Shown: one piece after another, positions 1-8,617 of the stretch | Layout of the letters: every line of letters begins with the position of its first letter | Position numbering within the stretch: position 1 is the first letter of the stretch | NCBI GenBank assembly: GCA_947450255.1 | Contig: CANFVA010000010.1 | Coordinates: 1-37,099 of the forward strand | Direction: 5' to 3' | DNA from: Comamonadaceae bacterium | GTDB lineage: Bacteria > Pseudomonadota > Gammaproteobacteria > Burkholderiales > Burkholderiaceae_C | DNA length: 37,099 nt | Translations under genes and position numbers: made by a program | The notes under the pieces: model-generated | What the model was told of the DNA's origin: nothing | What the model saw: only the letters and a program-made list of their open reading frames with translations | Database searches by the model: none

Positions 1-358
1 CCCCTTCCAAGTTGGCACCAATGGTTTCCACCGAGCCGTCTGCTGCGTAGGGCTTGATGTCGCCTTCCATGGACGGCATCCAGTTGCCCAAGAACACATC
101 AATCTTTTTGGCTTTGAGGCTGCTATAGGTTACCGGCACCGACAGCACTTGCGCGGAAGGCTTGTAGCCGATGCCCTTGAGGATTTCGGACATCACCGCG
201 GTGGTGGCGGTGATGTCGGTCCAGCCCACATCAGCAAAGCGCACTGCTTGGCAGGAAGCGGGCTCGGCGGCTTGGGCCTGGCCCAAAAGCGAAAAAGACG
301 CAGCCATTGCAGCAGCCGCCAAAGAGAGGGTACGGGTAAACGAGGAAGTGTGTGACAC
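1..358 (-). CDS. Choline/glycine betaine-type ABC transporter substrate-binding protein (N-terminal part, cut by window edge)
   Basis: Only the first ~119 codons are in the window; the gene runs off the left edge. It begins with GTG at 358-356, preceded by AGGAG at 369-365 with a 6-nt spacer, which decides the start. The N-terminus reads as a Sec signal peptide (basic, then Ala/Leu-rich, ending near LLGQAQA-A), so the product should be periplasmic. The mature part begins with a Cys-containing stretch and VRFADVGWTDITATTA, followed by a variable segment and VFLGNWMPSM. This pattern is typical of the ChoX/ProX/OpuAC family that binds choline or glycine betaine for osmoprotectant or carbon uptake. 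Permease and ATPase partners would lie left of the window. Choline versus betaine specificity cannot be decided, because the aromatic cage residues are only partly visible. Confidence 0.8.
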   Translation of the reverse strand, partial: MSHTSSFTRTLSLAAAAMAASFSLLGQAQAAEPASCQAVRFADVGWTDITATTAVMSEILKGIGYKPSAQVLSVPVTYSSLKAKKIDVFLGNWMPSMEGDIKPYAADGSVETIGANLEG

Positions 359-544
359 GCGAATCTCCTAGAAAAATGGTTGTACTTCATGCCCGCGTGC
401 CGCAGTGCAGCAGGAATGCGCAGGCAAGAAATTTCATGGTACACCGACTGCGCCCCAAAAAACCCCGCGGCACGCAAATTTGCAGCCTCTGCCTGAGCCG
501 CGGCCCTTCCCTACAATCGGCCACGTCCCCCATCAAGCCACAGC

Positions 545-1267
545 ATGACCACTTCCCGCAACGACACCAGCATTCAGCCGCCCAAGCAAAACAGCGCTTT
601 GGCGCAGGAATTTGTGCAGTTTGCAATCGCATCGGGCGTATTGCGTTTTGGTGAATTCAAGACCAAGGCCGGGCGCCTAAGCCCCTACTTTTTTAATGCT
701 GGTTTGTTTGACGATGGCGCCAAGCTGGGCCGATTGGCGCAGTTTTATGCCCAAGCTTTGCTAGCCAGCGGCGTGGAGTTTGACATGCTGTTTGGTCCCG
801 CCTACAAAGGCATTCCGCTGGGCGCGGCGGTGGCCGTCGAGCTGGCGCGCTTGGGCCGCAACGTGCCCTTTGCCTACAACCGCAAAGAGGCCAAAGACCA
901 TGGCGAAGGCGGCACGCTGGTCGGAGCGCGCCTGCAAGGCCGGGTGCTGATCGTCGATGACGTAATGAGCGCAGGCACCGCAGCGCGCGAATCGATTGCC
1001 CTGATCCAAGCCGCCGGCGCCACGCCGCATGCAGTGGCGATTGCGCTCGATCGCCAGGAAATGGCCACCGAAAAGCAGGCCGACGGCAGCACCTGCGATG
1101 TCCCTTACAGCGCAGTGCAATATGTGCGACAGAACTTGGGCCTGCACGTGTGTGCGATTGCGAATCTGGATGATTTGCTGGCCTTTTTACAAACCCAAAG
1201 TGGTGACGCCATGGGCGAACACCGCCAGCGCGTGCAGGCCTATCGGGCGCGCTATGGCGTGGCTTGA
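545..1267 (+). CDS. pyrE: Orotate phosphoribosyltransferase
   Basis: Transfers a phosphoribosyl group from PRPP to orotate to give OMP, the fifth step of de novo pyrimidine synthesis, in the cytoplasm. The 240-residue protein carries the flexible catalytic loop RKEAKDHGEGG at about residues 113-123 and the type I PRTase PRPP-binding motif VLIVDDVMSAGTA at 134-146. The N-terminal KTKAGRLSPYFFN element around residues 39-51 is typical of PyrE. It is longer than the 213-residue E. coli enzyme, mainly through an N-terminal extension of about 17 residues. No clear Shine-Dalgarno sequence precedes ATG 545, so a later in-frame start cannot be excluded. It is divergent from the binding-protein gene to its left; a separate aldo/keto reductase gene follows after 48 bp. 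Confidence 0.95.
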   Translation: MTTSRNDTSIQPPKQNSALAQEFVQFAIASGVLRFGEFKTKAGRLSPYFFNAGLFDDGAKLGRLAQFYAQALLASGVEFDMLFGPAYKGIPLGAAVAVELARLGRNVPFAYNRKEAKDHGEGGTLVGARLQGRVLIVDDVMSAGTAARESIALIQAAGATPHAVAIALDRQEMATEKQADGSTCDVPYSAVQYVRQNLGLHVCAIANLDDLLAFLQTQSGDAMGEHRQRVQAYRARYGVA

Positions 1268-1315
1268 AGCTTAGCTGCGCGCAGGCCATTCCTATTTACA
1301 CCGGAGTATTTCACC

Positions 1316-2326
1316 ATGCAACAACGCGCACTAGGTCCATTCAGCGTCAGCGCCATTGGCCTGGGCTGTATGAATTTTTGCCACGCCTATGGCTCACCGG
1401 TGTCCGAAGCGCAGACCGAACAGGTGTTGCTGGCTTCGCTGGATGCGGGCATCACCCACTTTGATACCGCTACTTTGTACGGCTTTGGCCAGTCCGAGAT
1501 CTTGCTGGGCAAGTACCTGATGCCGCACCGTCAGCGTTTTACCCTGGCCAGCAAATGCGGTGTACATGCTGTGCAGGGCCCTGATGGTAAAAAAGTGCGC
1601 GCCATCGACGGGCGCCCGGCCACATTACGCCAAAACTGCGAAGACTCCCTCAAGCGTTTGAACACCGAGGTGATAGACCTGTATTACCTTCACCGCTGGG
1701 ACAAGTCGGTGCCCATCCAAGAGAGTGTGGGTGCGCTGGGCGATTTGGTGAAAGCTGGAAAAATACGCGCCGTGGGCCTGTCCGAAGTGTCTGCCGCGAC
1801 GCTGCGCAAAGCGCATGCCGAGTTTCCTATCAGCGCGCTGCAATCAGAATATTCGCTGTGGACGCGCAACCCCGAAATCGCAGTGCTGCAAGCCTGCGCC
1901 GAGCTGGGCGTGGCCTTGGTGGCCTTCAGCCCGGTAGCCCGTGGCTTCTTGACCAGTGCCCCACCCAAGCCGGCTTTGTTTGAGGCCACAGACTTTCGCA
2001 AAAACATGCCGCGCTTTGCGCCCGACACCTATGCAGCCAATCGCAAATTGCTCGCGCCGTTTAGCGACATAGCGCAAGCGGCGGGATGCACGCCGGCGCA
2101 ACTGGCTATCGCCTGGCTGCTGCACAAGGCGCCGCATATCGTGCCCATTCCAGGCACTACCAGCGTTGCGCACGCACTAGAAAATGCGGCTGCTGTGGAC
2201 AAGGTATTGAGCGCCCAAACATTGGCTGATTGCGAAGCCTTGATTAACAGCCAAACCGTGCAAGGCAACCGCTACCCACTGCAGGCGCGCAGCGAGGTTG
2301 ATACGGAGGAAGTGCCAGGCACTTAA
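1316..2326 (+). CDS. Aldo/keto reductase family oxidoreductase
   Basis: NADPH-dependent (beta/alpha)8-barrel oxidoreductase of the AKR superfamily; the substrate is unknown. The catalytic tetrad is intact: Asp50 and Tyr55 (FDTATLYG), Lys80 (ASKCG) and His126 (YLHRWD). The C-terminal cofactor region contains IAWLLHKAPHIVPIPGTTSVAH (about 265-286), the usual sequence around the NADP-binding loop. At 336 residues it has the length of the YghZ/IolS-like branch. ATG 1316 is supported by GGAG at 1303-1306 (9-nt spacer). It follows pyrE by 48 bp and may be co-transcribed, although nothing links the functions. The gene ends 57 bp before the convergent sulfate-binding protein gene, with a hairpin between them. 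Confidence 0.9.
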   Translation: MQQRALGPFSVSAIGLGCMNFCHAYGSPVSEAQTEQVLLASLDAGITHFDTATLYGFGQSEILLGKYLMPHRQRFTLASKCGVHAVQGPDGKKVRAIDGRPATLRQNCEDSLKRLNTEVIDLYYLHRWDKSVPIQESVGALGDLVKAGKIRAVGLSEVSAATLRKAHAEFPISALQSEYSLWTRNPEIAVLQACAELGVALVAFSPVARGFLTSAPPKPALFEATDFRKNMPRFAPDTYAANRKLLAPFSDIAQAAGCTPAQLAIAWLLHKAPHIVPIPGTTSVAHALENAAAVDKVLSAQTLADCEALINSQTVQGNRYPLQARSEVDTEEVPGT

Positions 2327-2349
2327 GCGGCCCCAAAAAGCTGACAGGC

Positions 2350-2376
2350 GCAGCCAGCGCGAATGACGCCGGCTGC
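2350..2376. terminator. Hairpin between convergent genes, possible bidirectional terminator
   Basis: A 10-bp stem with one mismatch (GCAGCCAGCG at 2350-2359 against CGCCGGCTGC at 2367-2376, 7-nt loop) sits in the 57-bp gap between the convergent aldo/keto reductase and sulfate-binding protein genes. No strong T-tract follows on either strand, so termination is inferred from position and stem strength only. Confidence 0.4.
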
Positions 2377-2383
2377 CTACGAT

Positions 2384-3424
2384 TTATCGCTTGGCGTAAA
2401 TCTGATCAAAGCTTGCACCTTCTGCAAAGTGCTCCTTGTCTGCCTTCTCCCAGCCGCCAAACGCCTCGTCCACCGTAAATAGCTTGATCTTCGGGAACAG
2501 GTGTGCATATTTGGCCTTGGCCTTTTCGGATACGGCTGGGCGGTAAAAGTTCTTACCTGCAATGTCTTGTCCTTCTTCGCTGTACAAATATTTCAGGTAT
2601 TCCTCTGCCACTGCGCGTGTCCCTTTGCGGTCTACGTTTTTATCCACGACCGCTACCGCGGGTTCGGCTAAGACGCTGAGTGAGGGTACCACCACATCAA
2701 ACTTGGCACTGAATTCCTTTTCCAAGAGATACGCCTCGTTCTCCCAGGCAATCAGAACATCGCCCTGCGCCCGTTGCGCAAAAGTTATGGTGGAGCCGCG
2801 TGCCCCGGTATCCAGTACGGGCACATTGCCGTATAGCTTGGCTACAAATTCTTTGGCTTTTGCATCGCTGCCATATTTGCGCTTGGCAAATTCCCAGGCC
2901 GCCAGGTAATTCCAACGCGCACCGCCGGATGTTTTAGGGTTGGGCGTGATCACTTTGACATCGGGACGGATCAAATCGTCCCAGTCTTTAATCCCTTTGG
3001 GGTTACCTTCGCGCACCGCCAACACGATGGTCGATGTGTAGGGCGATGCGTTATGGGGCAGGCGCTTTTGCCAGCCTGGCGCGATCCAAGCGCCGTTTCT
3101 GACGATGGCATCGGTATCGCCCGCCAGTGCCAATGTCGCCACATCGGCATCTAGTCCATCGATGATGGCGCGCGCCTGCTTACCAGAGCCGCCATGGCTT
3201 TGTTTGATGCTCACATCCTGCCCGGTTTTAGTCTTCCAGTACTTGGCAAATGCAAGGTTGTAATCGGCATAGAGTTCCCGCGTAGGGTCATAAGACACAT
3301 TGAGCAAAGTAATAGCTTGCTGCGCCAGCGCGGGCGTACTGCTCATTGCGCAAAGCGTTAGTACGAGGGCGCCCAGGGCAGTGCCAAATAGGTTTGCATG
3401 ATGTTGCCGCTTGAATCCTTGCAT
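2384..3424 (-). CDS. sbp: Periplasmic sulfate-binding protein (canonical type)
   Basis: Captures sulfate in the periplasm for the CysTWA importer. With the start at ATG 3424 the product has 346 residues, close to E. coli Sbp/CysP. That start is favoured by GGAGT at 3435-3431 with a 6-nt spacer; an in-frame ATG 17 codons upstream has no such site. A signal peptide (KRQHH, hydrophobic core, cleavage near PALA-QQ at 34/35) precedes the mature protein. Sulfate-pocket elements of the family are present: [26 protein letters not shown] (Ser166, Gly167, Gly168) and the AWENEA tryptophan (Trp227). It is transcribed away from cysH, and the shared 253-bp region probably holds sulfur-responsive promoters. 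A second, more divergent paralogue lies at 6729-7730 within the cys run. Confidence 0.93.
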   Translation of the reverse strand: MQGFKRQHHANLFGTALGALVLTLCAMSSTPALAQQAITLLNVSYDPTRELYADYNLAFAKYWKTKTGQDVSIKQSHGGSGKQARAIIDGLDADVATLALAGDTDAIVRNGAWIAPGWQKRLPHNASPYTSTIVLAVREGNPKGIKDWDDLIRPDVKVITPNPKTSGGARWNYLAAWEFAKRKYGSDAKAKEFVAKLYGNVPVLDTGARGSTITFAQRAQGDVLIAWENEAYLLEKEFSAKFDVVVPSLSVLAEPAVAVVDKNVDRKGTRAVAEEYLKYLYSEEGQDIAGKNFYRPAVSEKAKAKYAHLFPKIKLFTVDEAFGGWEKADKEHFAEGASFDQIYAKR

Positions 3425-3677
3425 GGCATGACTCCAAAGAAAATTGAAGCGCGCATTGTGTGATGCAGCTTGCAAAAACCAAACGACGAATTAGGCATGT
3501 TCTTATGGGCATTAGCTAAGTCCAGAACCATGCTAAGAGCCGCCACTTGCGCGATATACCGCAATGCATTCGAGCTTATGCAACATATAAAAATAAGAAT
3601 TCAATCGTTTGCAATCTAAGACATCCAGACCACAATTCTGCTCCCCAAACACACTGCACCGTTTGCGCTGCCCTGCC
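3425..3677. promoter_or_regulatory. Divergent sbp/cysH control region
   Basis: This 253-bp gap separates two divergent sulfur-assimilation genes and holds no convincing gene. Its most distinct part is the AT-rich run at 3583-3605, with a possible -10 hexamer TATAAA at 3586-3591 pointing toward cysH and no good -35 at proper distance. This is the pattern expected of an activator-dependent promoter. In related bacteria CysB-type LysR regulators bind AT-rich sites in such regions. CysB binding here is inference; no sequence-specific CysB consensus can be asserted. Confidence 0.4.
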
Positions 3678-4436
3678 ATGCACAGCACCTTATCCACCAA
3701 CACCCATAGCACCGCGCCGCAACGCTATGCGCGACCCAGCCTTGGCTTTGCTGCCAAGTTAGCGGCTAGCGAGCAGGCACTGCGCGATGCTGCTGCGCGT
3801 TACCAACCGATCAAACAGGCCTCCAGCCTGGGCGCGGAAGACGTGGTGATTAGTCACCTGATTACGCGCCTGGGTTTGAATATTCCAGCCTTCGTGCTGC
3901 AGACCGGCGCTTTGCACCCGGAGACATTGCAATTGCTGGAACGCAGCCAAACAAGGGCGGCAGTACCGATACAAGTATTGCGTCCGGACAATGAGGCAGT
4001 TTTGGGCTTTGTGCGCTCCCACGGAGAGGACGCGATGTACCGCAGTCTGTCATTGCGCAAAACCTGCTGCCGCATTCGCAAGATGGAGCCCCTGCGCCGC
4101 GCCTTGCAGGGGCAAAAAGCCTGGGTGACGGGGCTGCGGCAAGAACAGTCTGAAGCACGCGCTCGGGTGCTGTTGTTCGATACCAGTGAAGAGGCGTTAG
4201 GTGGCTTAGTGAAATGCAACCCATTAGCCGATTGGACCTGGGGCGATGTGTGGCATTACATCCAATGGCACAAGGTGGACTACAACGCGCTGCACGACGC
4301 ATTTATGCCCAGCATTGGTTGCGCCCCCTGCACCCGTGCGATCAGCGACGGTGAAGAATTTCGTGCCGGTCGCTGGTGGTGGGAGTCAGAAAGCGCCAAA
4401 GAGTGCGGTTTACACGTCAAGGAGTCCAGCACATGA
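3678..4436 (+). CDS. cysH: Adenylyl-sulfate (APS) reductase, iron-sulfur CysH
   Basis: Reduces activated sulfate to sulfite with thioredoxin or glutaredoxin as electron source. From ATG 3678 the protein has 252 residues; a TTG 69 nt upstream would add a non-conserved tail. The paired cysteines Cys130-Cys131 (KTCCRIRK) and Cys215-x2-Cys218 (GCAPCT) form the CC...CxxC motif that ligates a [4Fe-4S] cluster in APS reductases and is absent from the PAPS-specific E. coli enzyme. The C-terminal KECGLH supplies the catalytic Cys243. APS rather than PAPS as substrate is therefore likely, and this agrees with the absence of an APS kinase in the cluster. The stop overlaps the cysD start (ATGA), indicating translational coupling. 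Confidence 0.93.
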   Translation: MHSTLSTNTHSTAPQRYARPSLGFAAKLAASEQALRDAAARYQPIKQASSLGAEDVVISHLITRLGLNIPAFVLQTGALHPETLQLLERSQTRAAVPIQVLRPDNEAVLGFVRSHGEDAMYRSLSLRKTCCRIRKMEPLRRALQGQKAWVTGLRQEQSEARARVLLFDTSEEALGGLVKCNPLADWTWGDVWHYIQWHKVDYNALHDAFMPSIGCAPCTRAISDGEEFRAGRWWWESESAKECGLHVKESST

Positions 4437-5383
4437 ACGCTATCAACACCCAAGAATTGCAGTCCTTGAGCAATGCGCAGTTAGATGCGCTGGAAGAGGA
4501 AACTATTTTTATCTTGCGCGAAGTAGCCGCCGCTTTCGAGCGCCCGGCGCTTTTGTTCTCGGGCGGGAAAGACTCGCTCGTTTTACTCCAATGCGCTGAA
4601 AAAGCCTTTGGGCGCAAAAATGCCGTGAGCGGTAAGGGCTCCTTGCCTTACCCGCTATTGATGATCGACACGGGCCACAACTTTCCGGAAGTTACCCAGT
4701 TTCGTGACGACAGCGCGCAGGACTTAGGCGCGCACCTGATTGTCCGCTCTGTGGAAGCTTCCATGCGCCGCGGTACCGTGCGCCTGGCCCACGCTGGTGA
4801 GAGCCGCAATGCGCACCAGTCGGTGACCTTGCTCGAGGCTATTGAAGAGTTTGGTTTTGATGCCCTGATTGGCGGTGCGCGCCGGGACGAAGAAAAGGCC
4901 CGCGCCAAAGAACGCATCTTCAGCCACCGCGATGCCTTTGGCCAGTGGCAACCCAAATCGCAGCGGCCCGAGTTGTGGAATTTGTTTAATACGCGTTTGC
5001 GCAAGGGCGAGCATTTCCGCGTGTTCCCGATTTCCAATTGGACCGAATTGGATGTGTGGCAATACATCAGCCGCGAGCAAATTGCGCTGCCTTCGATTTA
5101 CTACGCGCACCAGCGCCAGGTGGTGGAGCGCCGTGGACTGTTAGTGCCGGTCACGCAATTAACGCCGCCAGCCGACAACGAGACAGTACAAACCCGCACA
5201 GTGCGTTTTCGTACGGTGGGCGATATCACTTGCACTTGCCCGGTCGCCAGCACAGCGGCCAATGCGCAGCAGGTCATTGACGAGACCATCGCCAGCGACA
5301 TCAGCGAGCGCGGTGCGACCCGCATGGACGACAAAACTTCAGACGCCTCTATGGAGCGGCGCAAAAAGGAAGGGTATTTTTGA
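4433..5383 (+). CDS. cysD: Sulfate adenylyltransferase subunit 2 (ATP sulfurylase catalytic subunit)
   Basis: With CysN it makes APS from ATP and sulfate. The 316-residue protein has the PP-loop ATP-pyrophosphatase motif LFSGGKDSLVLL (SGGKDS at 43-48). Further conserved blocks follow: LMIDTGHNFPE, GGARRDEEKARAKER and FPISNWTELDVWQYI. It ends with the typical RRKKEGYF. The start ATG 4433 overlaps the cysH stop by four bases and has GGAG at 4421-4424, which decides against a longer in-frame reading that would run into cysH. It overlaps cysN by one base (TGATG), so cysH, cysD and cysN are probably one translationally coupled operon. Confidence 0.96.
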   Translation: MNAINTQELQSLSNAQLDALEEETIFILREVAAAFERPALLFSGGKDSLVLLQCAEKAFGRKNAVSGKGSLPYPLLMIDTGHNFPEVTQFRDDSAQDLGAHLIVRSVEASMRRGTVRLAHAGESRNAHQSVTLLEAIEEFGFDALIGGARRDEEKARAKERIFSHRDAFGQWQPKSQRPELWNLFNTRLRKGEHFRVFPISNWTELDVWQYISREQIALPSIYYAHQRQVVERRGLLVPVTQLTPPADNETVQTRTVRFRTVGDITCTCPVASTAANAQQVIDETIASDISERGATRMDDKTSDASMERRKKEGYF

Positions 5384-6675
5384 TGCAAATGGCAGAGCAC
5401 ACACGCCAGGGCCTGGCACCGCTGCGTTTTATTACCTGCGGTTCGGTCGATGATGGCAAAAGCACCTTGATTGGCCGCTTGTTGGTCGACAGCAAATCGG
5501 TATTGCAAGACCAATTGGCCGGTGTGCAGCGCGCTGGAGAGACGGATCTGGCCTTGCTGACCGATGGCCTGAGCGCCGAGCGTGAGCAGGGCATCACCAT
5601 CGATGTGGCTTATCGCTATTTCCAAACGTCGCAGCGCAAGTTCATCATTGGTGATGCACCAGGCCATGAGCAATACACCCGCAATATGGTCACCGCCGCG
5701 TCCACGGCCGACGCCGCCGTGTTGTTGGTGGATGCACTCAAGCTCGATTGGGAAAACCCGCAACTGACCTTGTTGCCGCAAACCCGCCGCCATGCGCTGT
5801 TGGTTCAACTTTTGCGCGTGCCCAGCATAGTTTTTGCGGTTAACAAATTGGATGCAGTGGCCGACCCCGCGCGTGCATTTGACAATATCAGCCAGGCACT
5901 ACGCAGTTTCGCAGCGCAAGCCGGTATCACCATTACCGCGCTGGTGCCGGTCTCGGCACTCAAGGGCTGGGGCATTGTGCAATCGGGCGCGCCTGCCGGT
6001 GCCGCTTGGCCGCATTACACCGGGCCGGGCTTGCTGTCCCTTTTGGAAGCATTACCGGCCACGCCTAGTGATGCAAATTTGCCATTTAGTTTCGCGGTGC
6101 AGTGGGTTGAGAAGCAACATGATAGTGGTGTGACCGAACAAGGGCGTCGCATATTTTGGGGCCGTGTGGGTACCGGCCAAGTGCGCGCAGGCCAATCTTT
6201 GCGCTTGTTTCCCAGCGGGCAGAGCGCGCGCGTTAACACAGTGCTCGATGCGACGCGCCACCCGGGTGCGGTAGCGGCGGGCGCCAGCGCCGGCATTATT
6301 CTGGACCGTGAAGTGGACCTTTCGCGTGGCGATAGCGTGGTGGACGAGGGCTTGGCTTCGCAAGGCAGCCAGCAATTGCAAGTCACGCTGGCTTGGATGG
6401 ACGAAGAGCCGCTGGTGCCCGGGCGCAGCTACTGGGCTTTGCACGGCCATCGCTGGGTCAAGGCCAAAGTGACCCAAATTTTCCATCGCCGCAATATCCA
6501 CAACTTGGCGCAAGAGCCTGCCGACAGCCTTGCCGTCAACGAGATCGGCAGCATCCGCTTGCAATTACAAGAAGCCGTATTGGCCTTGCCGTTTGCGCAA
6601 TCACGCGTGCTGGGTGCCTTGATTTTGGTCGACGCGAGCAGCCACGTCACGGCGGGTGCGGCACTGGTGCAATAA
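5383..6675 (+). CDS. cysN: Sulfate adenylyltransferase subunit 1 (GTPase)
   Basis: EF-Tu-like GTPase whose GTP hydrolysis drives APS synthesis by CysD. The 430-residue protein shows G1 GSVDDGKS (20-27), the switch sequence REQGITIDVAYRYF, G3 DAPGHEQYTRNM and G4 NKLD, followed by beta-barrel domains. It stops after the barrel and has no C-terminal APS kinase domain (CysNC fusion) and no neighbouring cysC. It is somewhat shorter than E. coli CysN (475). ATG 5383 overlaps the cysD stop and has AGGAAGG at 5367-5373; a TTG three bases upstream is less likely. Confidence 0.95.
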   Translation: MQMAEHTRQGLAPLRFITCGSVDDGKSTLIGRLLVDSKSVLQDQLAGVQRAGETDLALLTDGLSAEREQGITIDVAYRYFQTSQRKFIIGDAPGHEQYTRNMVTAASTADAAVLLVDALKLDWENPQLTLLPQTRRHALLVQLLRVPSIVFAVNKLDAVADPARAFDNISQALRSFAAQAGITITALVPVSALKGWGIVQSGAPAGAAWPHYTGPGLLSLLEALPATPSDANLPFSFAVQWVEKQHDSGVTEQGRRIFWGRVGTGQVRAGQSLRLFPSGQSARVNTVLDATRHPGAVAAGASAGIILDREVDLSRGDSVVDEGLASQGSQQLQVTLAWMDEEPLVPGRSYWALHGHRWVKAKVTQIFHRRNIHNLAQEPADSLAVNEIGSIRLQLQEAVLALPFAQSRVLGALILVDASSHVTAGAALVQ

Positions 6676-6728
6676 TCAATTTTCCCTCTTGCACCCAGGC
6701 TGCTGGGCCTCTTATTCAAAAAAATACT

Positions 6729-7730
6729 ATGTCAAATTCTAAATTTCGATTCCTGTGCGCCATATGGATATTGGCGTTTGTGGGTCAAGCAGCGCTAGCA
6801 CAGACCGTTTTGCTCAATGCTTCGTATGACGTGGCACGCGAGTTTTACAAAGACATCAACACCGCGTTTGTCGCCCAGTACAAAAAGAGCAGCGGCAAAG
6901 ACATTCGCGTAGACCAGGCCCATGGTGGCTCGAGCGCCCAGGCCCGCGCCGTCAACGATGGGCTCGAAGCCGATGTGGTGACCATGAATACGTCCACCGA
7001 CATCGACTTCCTAGCCAGTAACGGGGTGGTGGCCAAGGATTGGACCAAGCGTTTCCCGCACAATGCTTCGCCCACCAGCTCGACCATGCTGTTTTTGGTG
7101 CGCGACAAAAATCCCAAAGGCATCAAAGACTGGGACGACTTGATTCGCCCAGGCATTCAAGTGGTGGTGGTGAACCCCAAGACCGGTGGCAACGGGCGCA
7201 TGGCCTATTTGGCGGCATGGGGCCAGGTGCGCAAACGTGGCGGCACGGATGCCCAAGCGGCAGACTACGTGGCCAAGCTGTATAAAAACGTACCGGTGCT
7301 GGCCAAGGGTGGGCGCGATGCAACCACTATTTTTCTGCAGCGCAACTTGGGCGACGTGTTGATTACTTTTGAATCCGAAGTGGTATCGGTGGACCGAGAA
7401 TTTGGCGCAGGCAAAGTTGATGCGATTCACCCTAGTGTCTCCATTGTTGCGGAAAACCCAGTGGCTGTGGTGGAGCGGACCGTCGCCAAAAAAGGCACGC
7501 AAGATGCGGCCAAGGCCTATTTGAATTTCTTGTATTCGGACGAAGCGCAGGAGATCGCCGCGCAGCACGCCATCCGTCCCAGCAACCCAGCCATTTTGAA
7601 AAAATACGCCGCCACTTTCAAGCCGATTTCGCTGTTCACGGTGGACGACTTTTTCGGTAGTTTTGCAGAAGCACAAAAAGTGCATTTCAACGACGGCGGC
7701 CAGTTTGATCGCTTGTACACCGTTAAATAA
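6729..7730 (+). CDS. Sulfate/oxyanion-binding periplasmic protein, divergent paralogue
   Basis: A 333-residue member of the Sbp/CysP family with a signal peptide (cleavage near QAALA-QT, 24/25). It is encoded directly upstream of cysTWA, so it probably feeds that importer. It keeps the family frame ([52 protein letters not shown]). Compared with the canonical paralogue at 2384-3424, the pocket element TSGGARW becomes TGGNGRM (Gly153, Gly154, Asn155) and the AWENEA tryptophan becomes Phe214 in TFESEV. Those positions contact sulfate in the well-known Salmonella binding protein, so altered affinity or specificity is plausible. ATG 6729 has no good Shine-Dalgarno sequence; a 53-bp gap separates it from cysN. 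Confidence 0.85.
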   Translation: MSNSKFRFLCAIWILAFVGQAALAQTVLLNASYDVAREFYKDINTAFVAQYKKSSGKDIRVDQAHGGSSAQARAVNDGLEADVVTMNTSTDIDFLASNGVVAKDWTKRFPHNASPTSSTMLFLVRDKNPKGIKDWDDLIRPGIQVVVVNPKTGGNGRMAYLAAWGQVRKRGGTDAQAADYVAKLYKNVPVLAKGGRDATTIFLQRNLGDVLITFESEVVSVDREFGAGKVDAIHPSVSIVAENPVAVVERTVAKKGTQDAAKAYLNFLYSDEAQEIAAQHAIRPSNPAILKKYAATFKPISLFTVDDFFGSFAEAQKVHFNDGGQFDRLYTVK

Positions 7731-7741
7731 GCTGGCGATTT

Positions 7742-8617
7742 ATGCATGCATTAGGGGCGGACCGACCGCCAGCGACTGGCGTGTCGCGCGGTAACAGCTT
7801 GCGCGTGTTGCCCGGCTTTAAGCTGACCCTGGCCTTCACGCTGTTTTACTTGAGCATCATTGTGCTCATCCCCTTGTCAGGCTTGTTCGCTAAAACGCTG
7901 ACGCTCGACTGGCAGCAATTTGTTTCCGCCGTCAGCAGTCCGCGTGTCTTGGCTTCTTACCGCTTAACCTTTGGCGCGTCCTTGATAGCTGCCCTGGTCA
8001 ACACCGTGTTTGGCTTGGTCATCGCCTGGGTGCTGGTGCGCTATGAATTTTTCGGCAAAAAGCTGATCGACGCCTTGGTGGACTTGCCCTTTGCATTGCC
8101 CACTGCCGTAGCGGGCATTTCACTGACCGCATTGCTGGCAAATAACGGCTGGATTGGCAGCCTGCTCGAGCCCTACGGCATTGCCCTGGCCTTCAACCCC
8201 AATGGGGTGGTGATTGCGCTTACCTTTATCGGCTTGCCTTTTGTCGTGCGTACGGTGCAGCCGGTGTTAGAAGATTGCGAGCAGGAGCTGGAAGAGGCGG
8301 CTATGTGCTTAGGCGCCAGCCCTTGGCAAACTTTCGCCCATGTGATCTTCCCCACCATTGGCCCGGCCCTGCTCACCGGTTTTGCCATGGCGTTTGCGCG
8401 TGGCGTGGGTGAATACGGCTCGGTGATTTTTATCGCAGGCAATATGCCCATGGTGTCGGAGATCACGCCACTCATCATCATCGGCAAGCTAGAGCAGTAC
8501 GACTACGCTGGCGCCACCGCCGTGGCCTCTGTTCTGTTAGTGGCTTCCTTTGCGATGTTGTTTGTCATCAACGCCTTGCAAACTTGGCAACGCCAGCGCC
8601 TGGGAGCCTCGTCATGA
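7742..8617 (+). CDS. cysT: Sulfate ABC transporter permease subunit CysT (CysU)
   Basis: Inner-membrane channel subunit of the sulfate/thiosulfate importer. The 291 residues contain about six membrane segments (first around 22-46). The EAA loop [21 protein letters not shown] (about residues 182-202) docks on the CysA ATPase. The [18 protein letters not shown] stretch is characteristic of CysT. ATG 7742 lies 11 bp after the preceding binding-protein gene. Its stop overlaps the cysW start (ATGA), so the two permeases are translationally coupled. Confidence 0.94.
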   Translation: MHALGADRPPATGVSRGNSLRVLPGFKLTLAFTLFYLSIIVLIPLSGLFAKTLTLDWQQFVSAVSSPRVLASYRLTFGASLIAALVNTVFGLVIAWVLVRYEFFGKKLIDALVDLPFALPTAVAGISLTALLANNGWIGSLLEPYGIALAFNPNGVVIALTFIGLPFVVRTVQPVLEDCEQELEEAAMCLGASPWQTFAHVIFPTIGPALLTGFAMAFARGVGEYGSVIFIAGNMPMVSEITPLIIIGKLEQYDYAGATAVASVLLVASFAMLFVINALQTWQRQRLGASS

